From NCBI GenBank assembly GCA_020636405.1, contig JACJXW010000004.1, forward strand, positions 1,054,001-1,118,000: DNA of 64,000 nt, written 5' to 3'. Positions within the stretch are counted from its first letter, which is position 1. Every line of letters begins with the position of its first letter. The position numbers and the translations under genes are program-made. Positions 1 through 9,160 of the stretch are shown piece after piece. Below the pieces are notes generated by a model, which was given only the letters and a program-made list of their open reading frames with translations, was not told where the DNA came from and searched no databases. The stretch comes from Lewinellaceae bacterium (GTDB lineage Bacteria > Bacteroidota > Bacteroidia > Chitinophagales > Saprospiraceae).

Positions 1-1113
1 AAGGGTAATGCTGTCGAGCGCAACGACATAAACAATTTCCTCACCATTGGTCAGGGCTTCTTCCACGCGCCCCTGCCAGCCCTTTATGCTAATATCGGTA
101 AAGCCCTCTCCGAGGGTTTTGTCGGCAATGACCTCCACGGAGGTGCCGATCGGGAATTGAGGATTTTCGACTTCGGCCCAGTCCTCCTCGTCTTCCTCAA
201 AGAAAGGAGAAAAGTCCGGGTCGAAGTCTTCGCTGAACATGAGCCCTTCCGATTCGTCGAGCATATCTTCGAGGAAAGCGCTGAGCAGTTCATCTTCGGC
301 TTCGTCGTCTTCCTCCAGCCCGTACTCTTCAATGAGGGTTCCGAGGAGAGGGGAAGGCCCTTTTCGCTGGATGGAATCGGCAAATGCTTCTTTGAGTTTT
401 TCCAGTAACTCCCGGAGGCTTTGAAAGTCTTCCACCCCTTCGTCCGATTCGGTGCCAAAAGCGTGTCGGCCGAAGGTAGAGTTTTTCAGGCTTTTTTCTT
501 CCCGGCGGATCCGGTTCAGGTATTCTTTCAGTCCGTCCTGTAGGAGGGAAAGCAGGTGGAGGGCGTCGTCCGGTTCCATTGTTTGGAACGCCTTCTGGCT
601 CAGGGCCATACGGGCAAGAGGGGGCAGTTCTTCTGCTTTGACCAGCTTATCGGCGCTGGCCAGGCTTGAGAGGGCAGCTTTGCGGGCGGCGTTTTCATTT
701 TCGCCGGGGAAGAAGGAAAATTCATCCAGCCGGTCGAGGACCTGCTCGCGCAATTGTTCTTCGAAGCTGCGGCCGTTGTTGCCGGCATTGGCTTTACGGG
801 CAAGCAACTCCTCAAATTGAGGGTGGAAAAGCGGCGCTGTGGCCAATTGGTACCCCATGTTCTGGACGGCTTCCAGGTCTTCCGGTTCGAACCCTTCCAG
901 TTGGCCGAGCATTTTATTGATATCCTGCCTCAGTTGGTTGATGGCCTCGATGTGTTCCAGCAATTGGTGGCTGGCCTGAAGCTGGGTTTCCAGGATGTGC
1001 TTGCGGGTAGCATTGAGCTGCCGGAAGGCAGTATCAGCCTGCCCCAGGAGCTGCTCTACTGCCGATTGAAGAGCTGCCAGGGCAGCTTTCGGGTCATTGC
1101 TCTTGTCACTCAT
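1..1113 (-). CDS. Acidic hypothetical protein, 3' end cut by window edge
   Basis: I do not recognise this gene. An open frame of 371 codons starts at an ATG complementary to 1111-1113 and runs to base 1 without a stop, so the C-terminus lies outside the window. The first ~75 residues are rich in Gln, Leu and Glu and look like a coiled coil. The middle is helical and charged. Residues ~275-335 are strongly acidic (long Glu/Asp runs). The last ~50 visible residues (FPIGTSVEVIAD, then GWQGRVEEA) resemble a small SH3-like beta barrel. There is no signal peptide, so it is probably cytoplasmic. It starts only 15 bases after the carB stop on the same strand, so it is probably co-transcribed with carB. 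No function is claimed. Confidence 0.8.
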   Translation of the reverse strand, partial: MSDKSNDPKAALAALQSAVEQLLGQADTAFRQLNATRKHILETQLQASHQLLEHIEAINQLRQDINKMLGQLEGFEPEDLEAVQNMGYQLATAPLFHPQFEELLARKANAGNNGRSFEEQLREQVLDRLDEFSFFPGENENAARKAALSSLASADKLVKAEELPPLARMALSQKAFQTMEPDDALHLLSLLQDGLKEYLNRIRREEKSLKNSTFGRHAFGTESDEGVEDFQSLRELLEKLKEAFADSIQRKGPSPLLGTLIEEYGLEEDDEAEDELLSAFLEDMLDESEGLMFSEDFDPDFSPFFEEDEEDWAEVENPQFPIGTSVEVIADKTLGEGFTDISIKGWQGRVEEALTNGEEIVYVVALDSITL

Positions 1114-1128
1114 AGGCCGAAGTTACGA

Positions 1129-3945
1129 TTATCTCGTCAGATACATATACCGCTGGCGGTCTAACTCCCTGAAAAATGGGTCGGATAAGTCCCTGATGTA
1201 TCGGATCGCCTCACCGGTCGATTTCATTTCCGGCCCCAGGTTTTTATCTACGTTGGGGAACTTGTCGAAGGAGAATACCGGCACTTTGATGGCGAAGCCT
1301 CCCGGACGCGGTTTAATATCGAAATCCTTGAGCTTGTGGGTACCTATCATCACCTTGGTGGCAATGTTCAGGTAGGGTACCTGATAGGCCTTGGCGATGA
1401 ATGGCGTGGTTCTGGATGCGCGGGGGTTGGCCTCAATGACGTATACCTTGTTGTCTTTAATAGCAAACTGTATGTTGATCAGCCCTCTGATGTCCAGGGC
1501 TTTGGCCAGCTTTTCGGTGTATTCGACCATCGTGTTGACCGCATCAACGGAAAGGCTGTAGGTGGGCAGCACGGCCGAGCTGTCTCCGGAGTGGATGCCC
1601 GCCGGTTCGATGTGTTCCATGATACCCATGATATGGACTTCATCCCCGTCGCAGATGGCGTCAATCTCGGCCTCTTTTGCCCGTTCCAGGAAGTGGTCGA
1701 TCAGTACACGGTTGCCCGGCAGGTGCTTAAAAATACTGAGCACCTGGCTCTCCAGTTCTTCATCGTTGATGACGATGCGCATGCGCTGTCCTCCCAATAC
1801 ATAGGAGGGCCGTACCAGCACAGGATACCCGGTGCGGCGGGCTACGGCCAGTGCCTCATCAGCATCGAGCGCAACGCCGTAGTCAGGGTAGGGGATCTCC
1901 AGTTCCTTGAGCAGGTTGGAGAAAGCGCCCCGGTCTTCTGCCAGGTCCATATTGGGGAAGTCGGTACCGATGATCCTGATCCCTTTTTCGTGAAGCTTCT
2001 GCGCCATTTTCAGGGCGGTTTGTCCGCCCAGTTGAACAATTACGCCTTCTGGTTTTTCCAGCTCCAGGATCTCTTCCAGGTGTTCCCAGAATACCGGTTC
2101 GAAGTAGAGCTTATCGGCCATGTCAAAGTCGGTAGACACGGTTTCCGGGTTGCAATTGATCATTATGGATTCGAAGCCGGCCTCCTTAATGGCGATCAGG
2201 CCATGTACGCAGCAATAGTCGAATTCGATGCCCTGGCCGATGCGGTTGGGGCCGGAACCCAGCACGATGATTTTCTTTTTATCGGAAGGGATGCTTTCGT
2301 TTTCCTTATCGAAGGTAGAATAAAAATAAGGCGTTTGAGCTTCAAACTCAGCGGCGCAGGTATCCACCATTTTATAAGTGCGGAGAATGCCCAGTTTTTT
2401 GCGTTGCCGGGTGACTTCCTCTTCGTCGACGCGCATCAGCCAGGCGATCTGGGAATCTGCGTAGCCGGCTTCCTTGAGTTCGCGGAAGAAGCCCTCTTCA
2501 ATATCTTCCGGCACATTGTAGCGCATCAGTTTCTGTTCCATTTTCACCAGGGTTTTGATCTGGCGGATGAACCAGGGGTCGATGCGGGTCAGCTTGTGGA
2601 TGGTCTTTTCCGGTACGCCCAGCCGAAGGGCGTCCTTGACGCGGAAGATGCGGTCATCACTGGGGCTTTCCAGTCGTTCGAGGATGTCGGCGGTTCTGAT
2701 CCATTCCTTCATATCGGCGCCCAGCCCCATGCGGTTGTTCTCCAGCGACTGGCAGGCCTTTTGGATGGCTTCCAGGAAGGTTCGCCCGATGGCCATTACT
2801 TCGCCGACGGACTTCATCTGCAGGCCGAGCTGGTGGTCGCTGCCCTGGAACTTTTCGAAGTCCCAACGGGGCATCTTGACGATCACATAGTCCAGCGTAG
2901 GCTCAAAATAGGCGGAAGTGGTCTTGGTGATCTGGTTCTTAAGCTCGTCGAGCGAGTAGCCGATGGCGAGTTTGGCGGCGATCTTGGCAATGGGGTAGCC
3001 GGTGGCCTTGCTGGCCAGAGCGGAAGAACGCGAAACCCGGGGGTTGATCTCAATGACGATGAGCTTTTCCGTTTCCGGGTCGATGGCGAACTGTATGTTG
3101 CATCCGCCTGCGAAGTTACCCAGCGACCGCATGGCCTGTATAGCTTCGTCGCGCATCTGCTGGTAGGCGGTGTCGGAAAGGGTCATCGCCGGTGCAACGG
3201 TGATGCTGTCGCCGGTATGGATGCCCATGGGGTCGAGGTTTTCGACCGTACAGATGATCACGACATTATCCTTGGAGTCGCGCAGCAGCTCCAGCTCGAA
3301 CTCTTTCCAGCCCAGGACGGCCTTTTCGACCAGCACTTCGTGGGTGGGAGACATGTTGAGGCCCCGCCGCAGGGCAGCATCGAACTGGTCTTCGCGATGC
3401 ACGAAGCCGCCGCCTGACCCTCCCAGGGTATAGGAAGGGCGGATTACCAACGGGAAGCCGATCTCCTGCGCTGCTTCCTTGCCTTCCAGAAAAGAGTTGG
3501 CAATACGGGAAGGTGCAACGCTCAGGCCGATATCGATCATATGCTGGCGAAAAGCCTCGCGGTTCTCCGTCAGCTCGATGGCATTGAGGTCTACACCGAT
3601 GAGCCGGATGTTGTATTTTTCCCAAACCCCCTGTTTACCTGCTTCGATGGCCAGATTGAGCGCCGTCTGCCCACCCATAGTCGGTAGAACGGCGTCGATC
3701 TGCTGTTCTTCTAAAACCTGAACTATGCTTTCGACCGTAAGAGGGAGAAGATAGACCTTATCCGCGGTGATGGGGTCGGTCATGATCGTGGCAGGGTTGT
3801 CATTAATGAGCGTGACCCTTATGCCCTCCTCCCGAAGTGAGCGGGAAGCTTGAGAGCCAGAGTAGTCGAATTCGCAAGCTTGTCCTATGATGATGGGCCC
3901 ACTGCCAATGATAAGGACAGAGTGGATAGACTGATCTTTCGGCAT
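1129..3945 (-). CDS. carB: Carbamoyl-phosphate synthase large subunit, lacking MGS domain
   Basis: The product makes carbamoyl phosphate from bicarbonate, ATP and ammonia passed on by the small subunit, for pyrimidine and arginine synthesis in the cytoplasm. The 938-residue protein has the two homologous halves of CarB, each with a pre-ATP-grasp motif (GSGPIIIGQACEFDYSG near residue 14 and GSGPNRIGQGIEFDYC near 560) and an ATP-grasp domain. E. coli CarB is 1073 residues. Here the protein stops just after the second ATP-grasp half, so the C-terminal methylglyoxal-synthase-like domain that binds the UMP/IMP/ornithine effectors is absent. I recall similar short CarB forms in other Bacteroidota. 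The ATG at 3945 gives the expected N-terminus. carA is not in the window. Confidence 0.97.
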   Translation of the reverse strand: MPKDQSIHSVLIIGSGPIIIGQACEFDYSGSQASRSLREEGIRVTLINDNPATIMTDPITADKVYLLPLTVESIVQVLEEQQIDAVLPTMGGQTALNLAIEAGKQGVWEKYNIRLIGVDLNAIELTENREAFRQHMIDIGLSVAPSRIANSFLEGKEAAQEIGFPLVIRPSYTLGGSGGGFVHREDQFDAALRRGLNMSPTHEVLVEKAVLGWKEFELELLRDSKDNVVIICTVENLDPMGIHTGDSITVAPAMTLSDTAYQQMRDEAIQAMRSLGNFAGGCNIQFAIDPETEKLIVIEINPRVSRSSALASKATGYPIAKIAAKLAIGYSLDELKNQITKTTSAYFEPTLDYVIVKMPRWDFEKFQGSDHQLGLQMKSVGEVMAIGRTFLEAIQKACQSLENNRMGLGADMKEWIRTADILERLESPSDDRIFRVKDALRLGVPEKTIHKLTRIDPWFIRQIKTLVKMEQKLMRYNVPEDIEEGFFRELKEAGYADSQIAWLMRVDEEEVTRQRKKLGILRTYKMVDTCAAEFEAQTPYFYSTFDKENESIPSDKKKIIVLGSGPNRIGQGIEFDYCCVHGLIAIKEAGFESIMINCNPETVSTDFDMADKLYFEPVFWEHLEEILELEKPEGVIVQLGGQTALKMAQKLHEKGIRIIGTDFPNMDLAEDRGAFSNLLKELEIPYPDYGVALDADEALAVARRTGYPVLVRPSYVLGGQRMRIVINDEELESQVLSIFKHLPGNRVLIDHFLERAKEAEIDAICDGDEVHIMGIMEHIEPAGIHSGDSSAVLPTYSLSVDAVNTMVEYTEKLAKALDIRGLINIQFAIKDNKVYVIEANPRASRTTPFIAKAYQVPYLNIATKVMIGTHKLKDFDIKPRPGGFAIKVPVFSFDKFPNVDKNLGPEMKSTGEAIRYIRDLSDPFFRELDRQRYMYLTR

Positions 3946-4042
3946 TTGATGTTTGCATTTTCAGGTTGAAGGTTTGGCATATAGGCAGGGCAAGTATGTT
4001 TGGAGGTTGCCAAAACCGCATCCCTTATTTTCAAATCGCCTG

Positions 4043-4050
4043 CAAAGATA
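4043..4050 (-). promoter_or_regulatory. carB: Candidate carB promoter -7 element (TATCTTTG)
   Basis: TATCTTTG on the minus strand matches the Bacteroidota -7 consensus TAnnTTTG exactly and lies about 98 bases upstream of the carB ATG. No clear TTG is seen at the expected -33 position, so the call rests on the -7 box and its place. Confidence 0.4.
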
Positions 4051-4137
4051 CAACAGCCGTCCTAGCTTTAATAATCTTACTTATTGTTTATTGATAAAAC
4101 TCCTACAGTGTACTTAGCCCTTTCCAGGGCCGGGCTT

Positions 4138-4842
4138 TCATTCTACCACTTCTACTTCGATGGTGGAGGTGTAGAATTCAATATCTGCGAGGAAGGACAG
4201 CGAGTCCCCCGGTTCCGCCACCCGCTTCTTCTTCACCAGGTAAAGTGTGTACTGCCCCGGCCTGAGGGCTTCAACTTTGGCTGCGGGTATGGAGTACAGT
4301 TCGCCCGCACTCGGCCCGGTGAGCATGATCGTGGAGGCTTTATTTTCTTCATCGTTGAACAACAAGACCATGCTTTCTCCCTGGGTCAGCTTCCCTCCCC
4401 GGGCGTAGAGCGACATCCCGGTGCTTCGGCTGGCCTGCCCTCCCTGTACGGCAAAGCTGTCGACCGGGGCCATGGCTATTGAAATTTCGCGTTTCTGCCC
4501 GAAATCATCCTGGAAACCAAATTTAAAGCTGTCGGCATAGTCACTGCGCTGCTCATAAGAATAACGGATCGTCCCTCCCGGCAGGTTGCGGGCTTCCATG
4601 CTGTTGCCCTGAAAGGCAGCTCCGCCGGCGAAAGCCTTCGGAACGGCCGTCGCGATGGAGTCCCCCTCAAAAAAAGAAGCGTGAGCCTTCAATTCCTTTT
4701 CTCCCTGCAAATAGCGGACAAAAAATTCCGCGAAATGATGAGGGAGCTTCCCTTCCTGGGTAGGAGCTTCCCGGCAACCGCTAAGAAGGGCCACTCCCGC
4801 GGCAAGGAGTATCATAATAATAATGCGGTATACTTGCTTCAT
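4138..4842 (-). CDS. Putative lipoprotein of unknown function
   Basis: This is a 234-residue protein beginning MKQVYRIII, followed by a hydrophobic stretch and the lipobox LLSGC (Cys near residue 23), so it is predicted to be a lipoprotein. The frame stays open upstream to about 5181, but the ATG at 4842 is chosen because it places the signal peptide at the N-terminus. The mature part is mostly predicted beta strand, with short segments such as GGTIRYSYEQRSDYADSF, and ends in ...STIEVEVVE. I recognise no catalytic motif. It stands alone between carB and the divergent TonB receptor operon. A TATATTTG box at 4870-4877 is a likely promoter. Confidence 0.7.
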   Translation of the reverse strand: MKQVYRIIIMILLAAGVALLSGCREAPTQEGKLPHHFAEFFVRYLQGEKELKAHASFFEGDSIATAVPKAFAGGAAFQGNSMEARNLPGGTIRYSYEQRSDYADSFKFGFQDDFGQKREISIAMAPVDSFAVQGGQASRSTGMSLYARGGKLTQGESMVLLFNDEENKASTIMLTGPSAGELYSIPAAKVEALRPGQYTLYLVKKKRVAEPGDSLSFLADIEFYTSTIEVEVVE

Positions 4843-5378
4843 GTCTTTTTTGTTTGATCTTTGGGAGGGCAAATATAAAGGGTTACGGCGTAAAGGAGTG
4901 AAAGTGGGGAAATGGAAATGTGTGAAAGTTGAATGAACCTTTTTTCCACTTTCCCATTCTCCTGCTTTTTCCCCAACCGGCTCCCATTTGACGAAATGGG
5001 CGGGCAAAAATGGTGTTGTCATCTGAAGGACTAAAAGTGAATACCGTAAATTTTCAAAGGAAGCGTTATATTTGCGCGTCACGTTATGGAAATAGTACGC
5101 AACCATATCTCCCAAAACCTCCCGGAATACCAAATCAGAAACCTGACTTTTAAAAAAAATGATTGCGGCAAGGAAGTTCATAATACCTAATTTAGAGGTT
5201 GAATAGCTGGGATTTCCTTAGCCTGTGCGGCCCCTTGGCGGGAAAGAATGCCAAATAGTTGACATTCAATCCCTTCTGTTTCGGGAAATGTTTTTTTTGA
5301 AAACAACGGTTATTTTTTTTAACATTGTGCACCAGCTTGAAACCCTAGGTTTTAGTCGAAATATAAAACAGGAAATTT
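4843..5378. other. Divergent intergenic region with promoter boxes and simple inverted repeat
   Basis: This is 536 bases without a convincing gene. Near the minus-strand lipoprotein is TATATTTG (complement of 4870-4877), a perfect -7 box 28 bases from its ATG. Bases ~4899-4975 hold a G/A-rich stretch (GTGAAAGTGGGGAAATGG) followed by a partly complementary pyrimidine stretch (CCACTTTCCCATTCTCC). A small hairpin, CCCATTT/AAATGGG, lies at 4983-5000. A second perfect -7 box, TATATTTG, lies on the plus strand at 5067-5074, just before a 34-codon open frame (5086-5190) that I do not accept as a gene. The rest shows nothing. Confidence 0.5.
5325..5353 (+). promoter_or_regulatory. Candidate promoter of the TonB receptor operon
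   Basis: TTG at 5325-5327, an 18-base spacer, and TAGGTTTT at 5346-5353 fit the Bacteroidota -33/-7 pattern with one mismatch in the -7 box. The start codon of the receptor gene follows 25 bases later. Confidence 0.4.
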
Positions 5379-8300
5379 ATGGCACGTTTTTTACTTTTAT
5401 TTTTCTCACTCCTGATTACCGGAGCGGGAGCCTATGCGCAGACCACGCTTCAGGGTAAGGTCACGGACAAGGAGTCAGGAGAGCCTATTCTCTTCGGCTC
5501 TGTGGCCCTCTACAAAAATGGAGTGTTGTCGACCGGTGCGGAGACGGACTTCGACGGTAACTACAACTTCACTGAAATTGACCCTGGCACGTATGACGTG
5601 GAGGTCACTTATGTGGGTTACGCCAAACAGCGGGTTACCGGGGTGAAAGTCCTCGCCGGTAAAGCCAATAAACTGGACATTGAGTTGACGGCGGAGGGCG
5701 TCGTCCTCGACGAGATCGTGGTCACCGAGTACCGCGTCCCTCTTGTCGAACAGGACAACACGACCCAGGGCGCGGTCATTACCAGTGACCAGATCAAGAA
5801 CCTTCCCACCCGAAACATCAACGCTCTGGCCGCCACCACCGCGGGCCTGGCTTCGGCGGACGAAGGGGACAACATCTCTGTTCGCGGATCGCGGGATAAC
5901 GCCACCGACTATTACATCGATGGTATCCGGGTACGGGGCAACCTGATCCCGGAATCGGAGATCGACCAGTTGCAGGTGATCACCGGGGGGATCGAAGCCC
6001 AGTACGGGGACGTTACCGGCGGTATCATCTCTATTACCACCAAAGGCCCGTCCAGCGCTTTTTCCGGAGGTATCGAAGCGGAGACTTCCCGCTTTACCGA
6101 TGCCTTCGATCAGAGCCTTATCGGTTTTAACCTCAGCGGCCCTATCCTCCAGCGTACCGAATCGGATGGCAGCAAGACTTCCCTCCTCGGATTCCGCCTG
6201 GCCGGCCGCCTTACCGACCAACTGGATGACGACCCTACGGCGGTGAATGTATTCCGCATTAAGGATGAGGCGCTGGCCAAGCTGGAAGCCAACCCCGTTA
6301 TCGAACTGGGCGGCAACCAGTTCGTAGCGGCCGACTTCCTGACCAATGAGGACGTGGAAGCATTGGATTATCAGCCGTTTGAAGATTATCAGCGCTATGA
6401 CCTCACCGCCAAGTTCGACGCCCGCCTGAGCAACGCCATCGACGTGACGCTGACCGGCGCCTACAGCGATGAGGAAAATCGCTTTACCGTAGGGGAGAAC
6501 AGCGGCACCGGCACCAACTGGCGGGTATTCAACAGCCACAACAACCCTATTGAATTCGACCGGGCATACCGCGGTAACTTCCGCTTCCGCCACCGCCTCG
6601 GCGGCGCTTCCTCCGAAGAAGAGGGGCGCGCCAGCAAGGGAGCGCTGATCCAGAACGCCAGTTATACCCTGCAGTTCGGTTATGAAAAGAACCTTTATGA
6701 CCTGTATGATTTCCGCCACGAAGACAACCTTTTCGACTACGGTTACATCGGCAACTTCGGGCAGGAGTGGGTCCCGGTCTTCAGCCCGATACAGGCAGAT
6801 TCGAACCTCAACCTGTTCAGAACGCACCTCGACTACCGCCAGGTGTTGAACAGCTACACGCCAGACCCCAACATCAACCCGGTGCTGGCAGCCTACAACA
6901 ACCCGCTGAATGCTAATGGCGATGGGAACCTGCCTGCGACTATCGACGGTTTCAACACCATTAACGGTAGGGTACTCGACGTCTTCGACAATTCCTGGAA
7001 CTTCCACTCCAACGTCGGTTCGATCTATAACCTCAACCGCCAGCGCGACAACGATACCTACACTTTCCAGGCTCGCGCTTCCTTCGACCTGGTGCCGGCT
7101 AGTTCCGATAAGGGCCGCCACAACATCCAGCTCGGGGTTTGGTACGAACAGCGCACTAACCGCCAGTACGATATCAACCCACGTGCGCTGTGGCAGGTGG
7201 CCCGCCAGCTGGCCAACAACCACATCCAGGGTATTCCCTTCGACGATGCGGGCAACGCCCTCACACCGATCATCGGTTACGATACCATCTTCATCGCCGG
7301 GTCTCCGGTGATCACTCCGCTCCACCAGGTAGCCATCGCCGAAGGGCCGGACGACCTGTTCTACAAGCGCGTGCGCGAAGTGACGGGGCAGGAACTGACC
7401 GAATTCGTCAACGTCGACGGCCTGCGGCCGGAAGACCTCAGCCTGGATATGTTCTCCGCCAAAGAGTTGAACGACTTCCAACTGCTGGGCTACTACGGTT
7501 ATACCTACCTGGGGGAAACCTTCGACGGCAACTTCGAAGATTTCTTCACCATGACTACCACCGGCGACCCGAACACGGGTATCCGTACTTTCCCGGTGGC
7601 GCCCAACCGGCCGATCTACGGCGCAGCTTATATTCAGGATAAGTTTACCTTTAAGGATATCATCTTCCGCCTCGGCCTGCGTATCGACCGCTATGACGCC
7701 AACACCAAGGTGCTGAAGGACAACTACTCCCTCTATGAGATCCAGGGAGCTGCCGATTACCACGGTGAGTTCGGCGGCGAGCGCCCCGGAAACATTGGCG
7801 ACGACTTCAAAGTTTACGCTACCGACGAATCCGGCGAGCAGGTACTGGCCTACCGCGACGGCGACCAGTGGTACGAATCCAGTGGTAACCCGGTCAACAA
7901 CCCGGCCCTGATCTTTCAGGGCGGCGTGGTCAACCCGGTATACCGCGACCTGAACGTGCGCGATGACCTGGACTACATCAAGAAGCGGGGCTTCGATATC
8001 AATGCTGCTTTCGAAGACTATGAAGTGCAGGTGAACTTTATGCCTCGCCTCGCCTTCTCCTTCCCGATCTCGGATGAGGCCAACTTCTTTGCCCACTACG
8101 ACATCCTGGTGCAGCGCCCGCCGTCCAATACGATCGCTACGCCGGATGACTACTACTACTTCGCCGAGCGCTCCAATACCATCAAGAACAACCCGAACCT
8201 GAGGCCGGAGCGCACCATAGACTACGAGGTGGGTTTCCAGCAGAAGCTGTCCAACACTTCGGCCCTTAAGATCGCTGCTTATTACAAAGAGATGCGGGAC

Positions 8301-9065
8301 ATGATCCAGATCCGCACCTTCTTCCCGGTTCCCATCGTGGGTAACTACACCACTTATGACAACCAGGACTTCGGTACGGTTAAGGGTTTCTCTTTCCAGT
8401 ATGATATGCGGCGTACGGGCAACCTGTCGTTCAATGCCAACTACACCCTGCAGTTTGCAGACGGCACCGGTTCGGATGCTGACTCTCAGCGCGGCCTGAG
8501 CAGCCGGGGTAACCTGCGTTCGCTCTTCCCGCTCAACTTCGATGAGCGTCATCGTGTCGTTGCTAGTATGGACTATCGTTACGCCAGTGGCAACAAGTAC
8601 ACCGGCCCGCGGTTGTTCGGCGCTGACATTTTTGCCAATGCCGGCCTCAACCTGCAGGCGATCGCCGTTTCCGGCCGCCCGTACACAGCAACCCAGCAGC
8701 CCCTGCAGTTGAGCGGCGCTGGTACGATAGGAGCCCTCAACGGAGCCCGCAAACCGTGGAACTTCACCCTTAACCTGCGAGTGGACAAGAACTTCGACCT
8801 GGGCAGCAAGCTCGGCTTGAATGTTTATGCCCGCGTTTCCAACCTGCTGGACCGCCGCAACGTGATCAACGTATACTCGGCAACCGGCTCTCCGGAAGAC
8901 GACGGCTTCCTGCGCACGCCGGAAGGACAAAGCCAGGTCGATGGTATTCTGAGCTCCCAGCGTAGCCTGGAAGCTTTCCTCGCCTCGTACCAGTGGCGCA
9001 TTCTGAACCCGAACTTCTTCAGTTTGCCCCGCAGGATCTATATAGGCGCTATTTTTGACTTTTAA
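5379..9065 (+). CDS. TonB-dependent outer-membrane receptor with carboxypeptidase-regulatory-like domain
   Basis: This 1228-residue receptor begins with a signal peptide cleaved near AYA-QTT (residue 20). An N-terminal carboxypeptidase-regulatory-like beta sandwich (about 24-103) is followed by the conserved VVLDEIVVTE segment, a plug domain (about 125-225, with NISVRGSRDN and YIDGIRVRG) and a long 22-strand-type barrel ending in IYIGAIFDF, with the terminal Phe typical of outer-membrane barrels. It moves a substrate across the outer membrane using TonB energy; the substrate is unknown. No SusD partner follows. Instead the next two genes encode a giant secreted protein and a PorV-like barrel, a set I associate with type IX secretion in Bacteroidota. 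A perfect hairpin lies in the downstream gap. Confidence 0.93.
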   Translation: MARFLLLFFSLLITGAGAYAQTTLQGKVTDKESGEPILFGSVALYKNGVLSTGAETDFDGNYNFTEIDPGTYDVEVTYVGYAKQRVTGVKVLAGKANKLDIELTAEGVVLDEIVVTEYRVPLVEQDNTTQGAVITSDQIKNLPTRNINALAATTAGLASADEGDNISVRGSRDNATDYYIDGIRVRGNLIPESEIDQLQVITGGIEAQYGDVTGGIISITTKGPSSAFSGGIEAETSRFTDAFDQSLIGFNLSGPILQRTESDGSKTSLLGFRLAGRLTDQLDDDPTAVNVFRIKDEALAKLEANPVIELGGNQFVAADFLTNEDVEALDYQPFEDYQRYDLTAKFDARLSNAIDVTLTGAYSDEENRFTVGENSGTGTNWRVFNSHNNPIEFDRAYRGNFRFRHRLGGASSEEEGRASKGALIQNASYTLQFGYEKNLYDLYDFRHEDNLFDYGYIGNFGQEWVPVFSPIQADSNLNLFRTHLDYRQVLNSYTPDPNINPVLAAYNNPLNANGDGNLPATIDGFNTINGRVLDVFDNSWNFHSNVGSIYNLNRQRDNDTYTFQARASFDLVPASSDKGRHNIQLGVWYEQRTNRQYDINPRALWQVARQLANNHIQGIPFDDAGNALTPIIGYDTIFIAGSPVITPLHQVAIAEGPDDLFYKRVREVTGQELTEFVNVDGLRPEDLSLDMFSAKELNDFQLLGYYGYTYLGETFDGNFEDFFTMTTTGDPNTGIRTFPVAPNRPIYGAAYIQDKFTFKDIIFRLGLRIDRYDANTKVLKDNYSLYEIQGAADYHGEFGGERPGNIGDDFKVYATDESGEQVLAYRDGDQWYESSGNPVNNPALIFQGGVVNPVYRDLNVRDDLDYIKKRGFDINAAFEDYEVQVNFMPRLAFSFPISDEANFFAHYDILVQRPPSNTIATPDDYYYFAERSNTIKNNPNLRPERTIDYEVGFQQKLSNTSALKIAAYYKEMRDMIQIRTFFPVPIVGNYTTYDNQDFGTVKGFSFQYDMRRTGNLSFNANYTLQFADGTGSDADSQRGLSSRGNLRSLFPLNFDERHRVVASMDYRYASGNKYTGPRLFGADIFANAGLNLQAIAVSGRPYTATQQPLQLSGAGTIGALNGARKPWNFTLNLRVDKNFDLGSKLGLNVYARVSNLLDRRNVINVYSATGSPEDDGFLRTPEGQSQVDGILSSQRSLEAFLASYQWRILNPNFFSLPRRIYIGAIFDF

Positions 9066-9084
9066 TATACCGGGAGTTGTGCCA

Positions 9085-9117
9085 GAGGGCGCAGATCCGA
9101 CCAGGGCCTGCGCCCTC
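9085..9117 (+). other. Intercistronic hairpin after TonB receptor gene
   Basis: GAGGGCGCAG (9085-9094) pairs perfectly with CTGCGCCCTC (9108-9117) around a 13-base loop, 20 bases after the receptor stop. No T run follows, so it looks more like an RNA-stability or polarity element than an intrinsic terminator. Confidence 0.55.
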
Positions 9118-9160
9118 CCGGCAACACCTGTTCAATCAATCAATCTAAAACTATTGTGCT

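Noticed and set aside
1336..3417. 693-codon open frame antisense to carB
   Set aside because: carB is certain from motifs; the antisense product has no recognisable domain.
5086..5190. 34-codon open frame just after a perfect TATATTTG box
   Set aside because: The ATG would lie about five bases after the expected transcript start with no room for a ribosome site, and the peptide shows no family features. It could be a gene remnant, but cannot be supported.
5475..8930. 1151-codon open frame antisense to the TonB receptor gene
   Set aside because: It mirrors the codon pattern of a clear receptor gene on the other strand; its product is a low-information mix rich in Val, Gly and Arg with no domain, signal peptide or ribosome site.
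5379..9065. TonB receptor as the missing SusC of the glucan locus
   Set aside because: It is 13 kb away, on the other strand, in its own operon with a sorted protein and a PorV-like barrel, and has no SusD neighbour.
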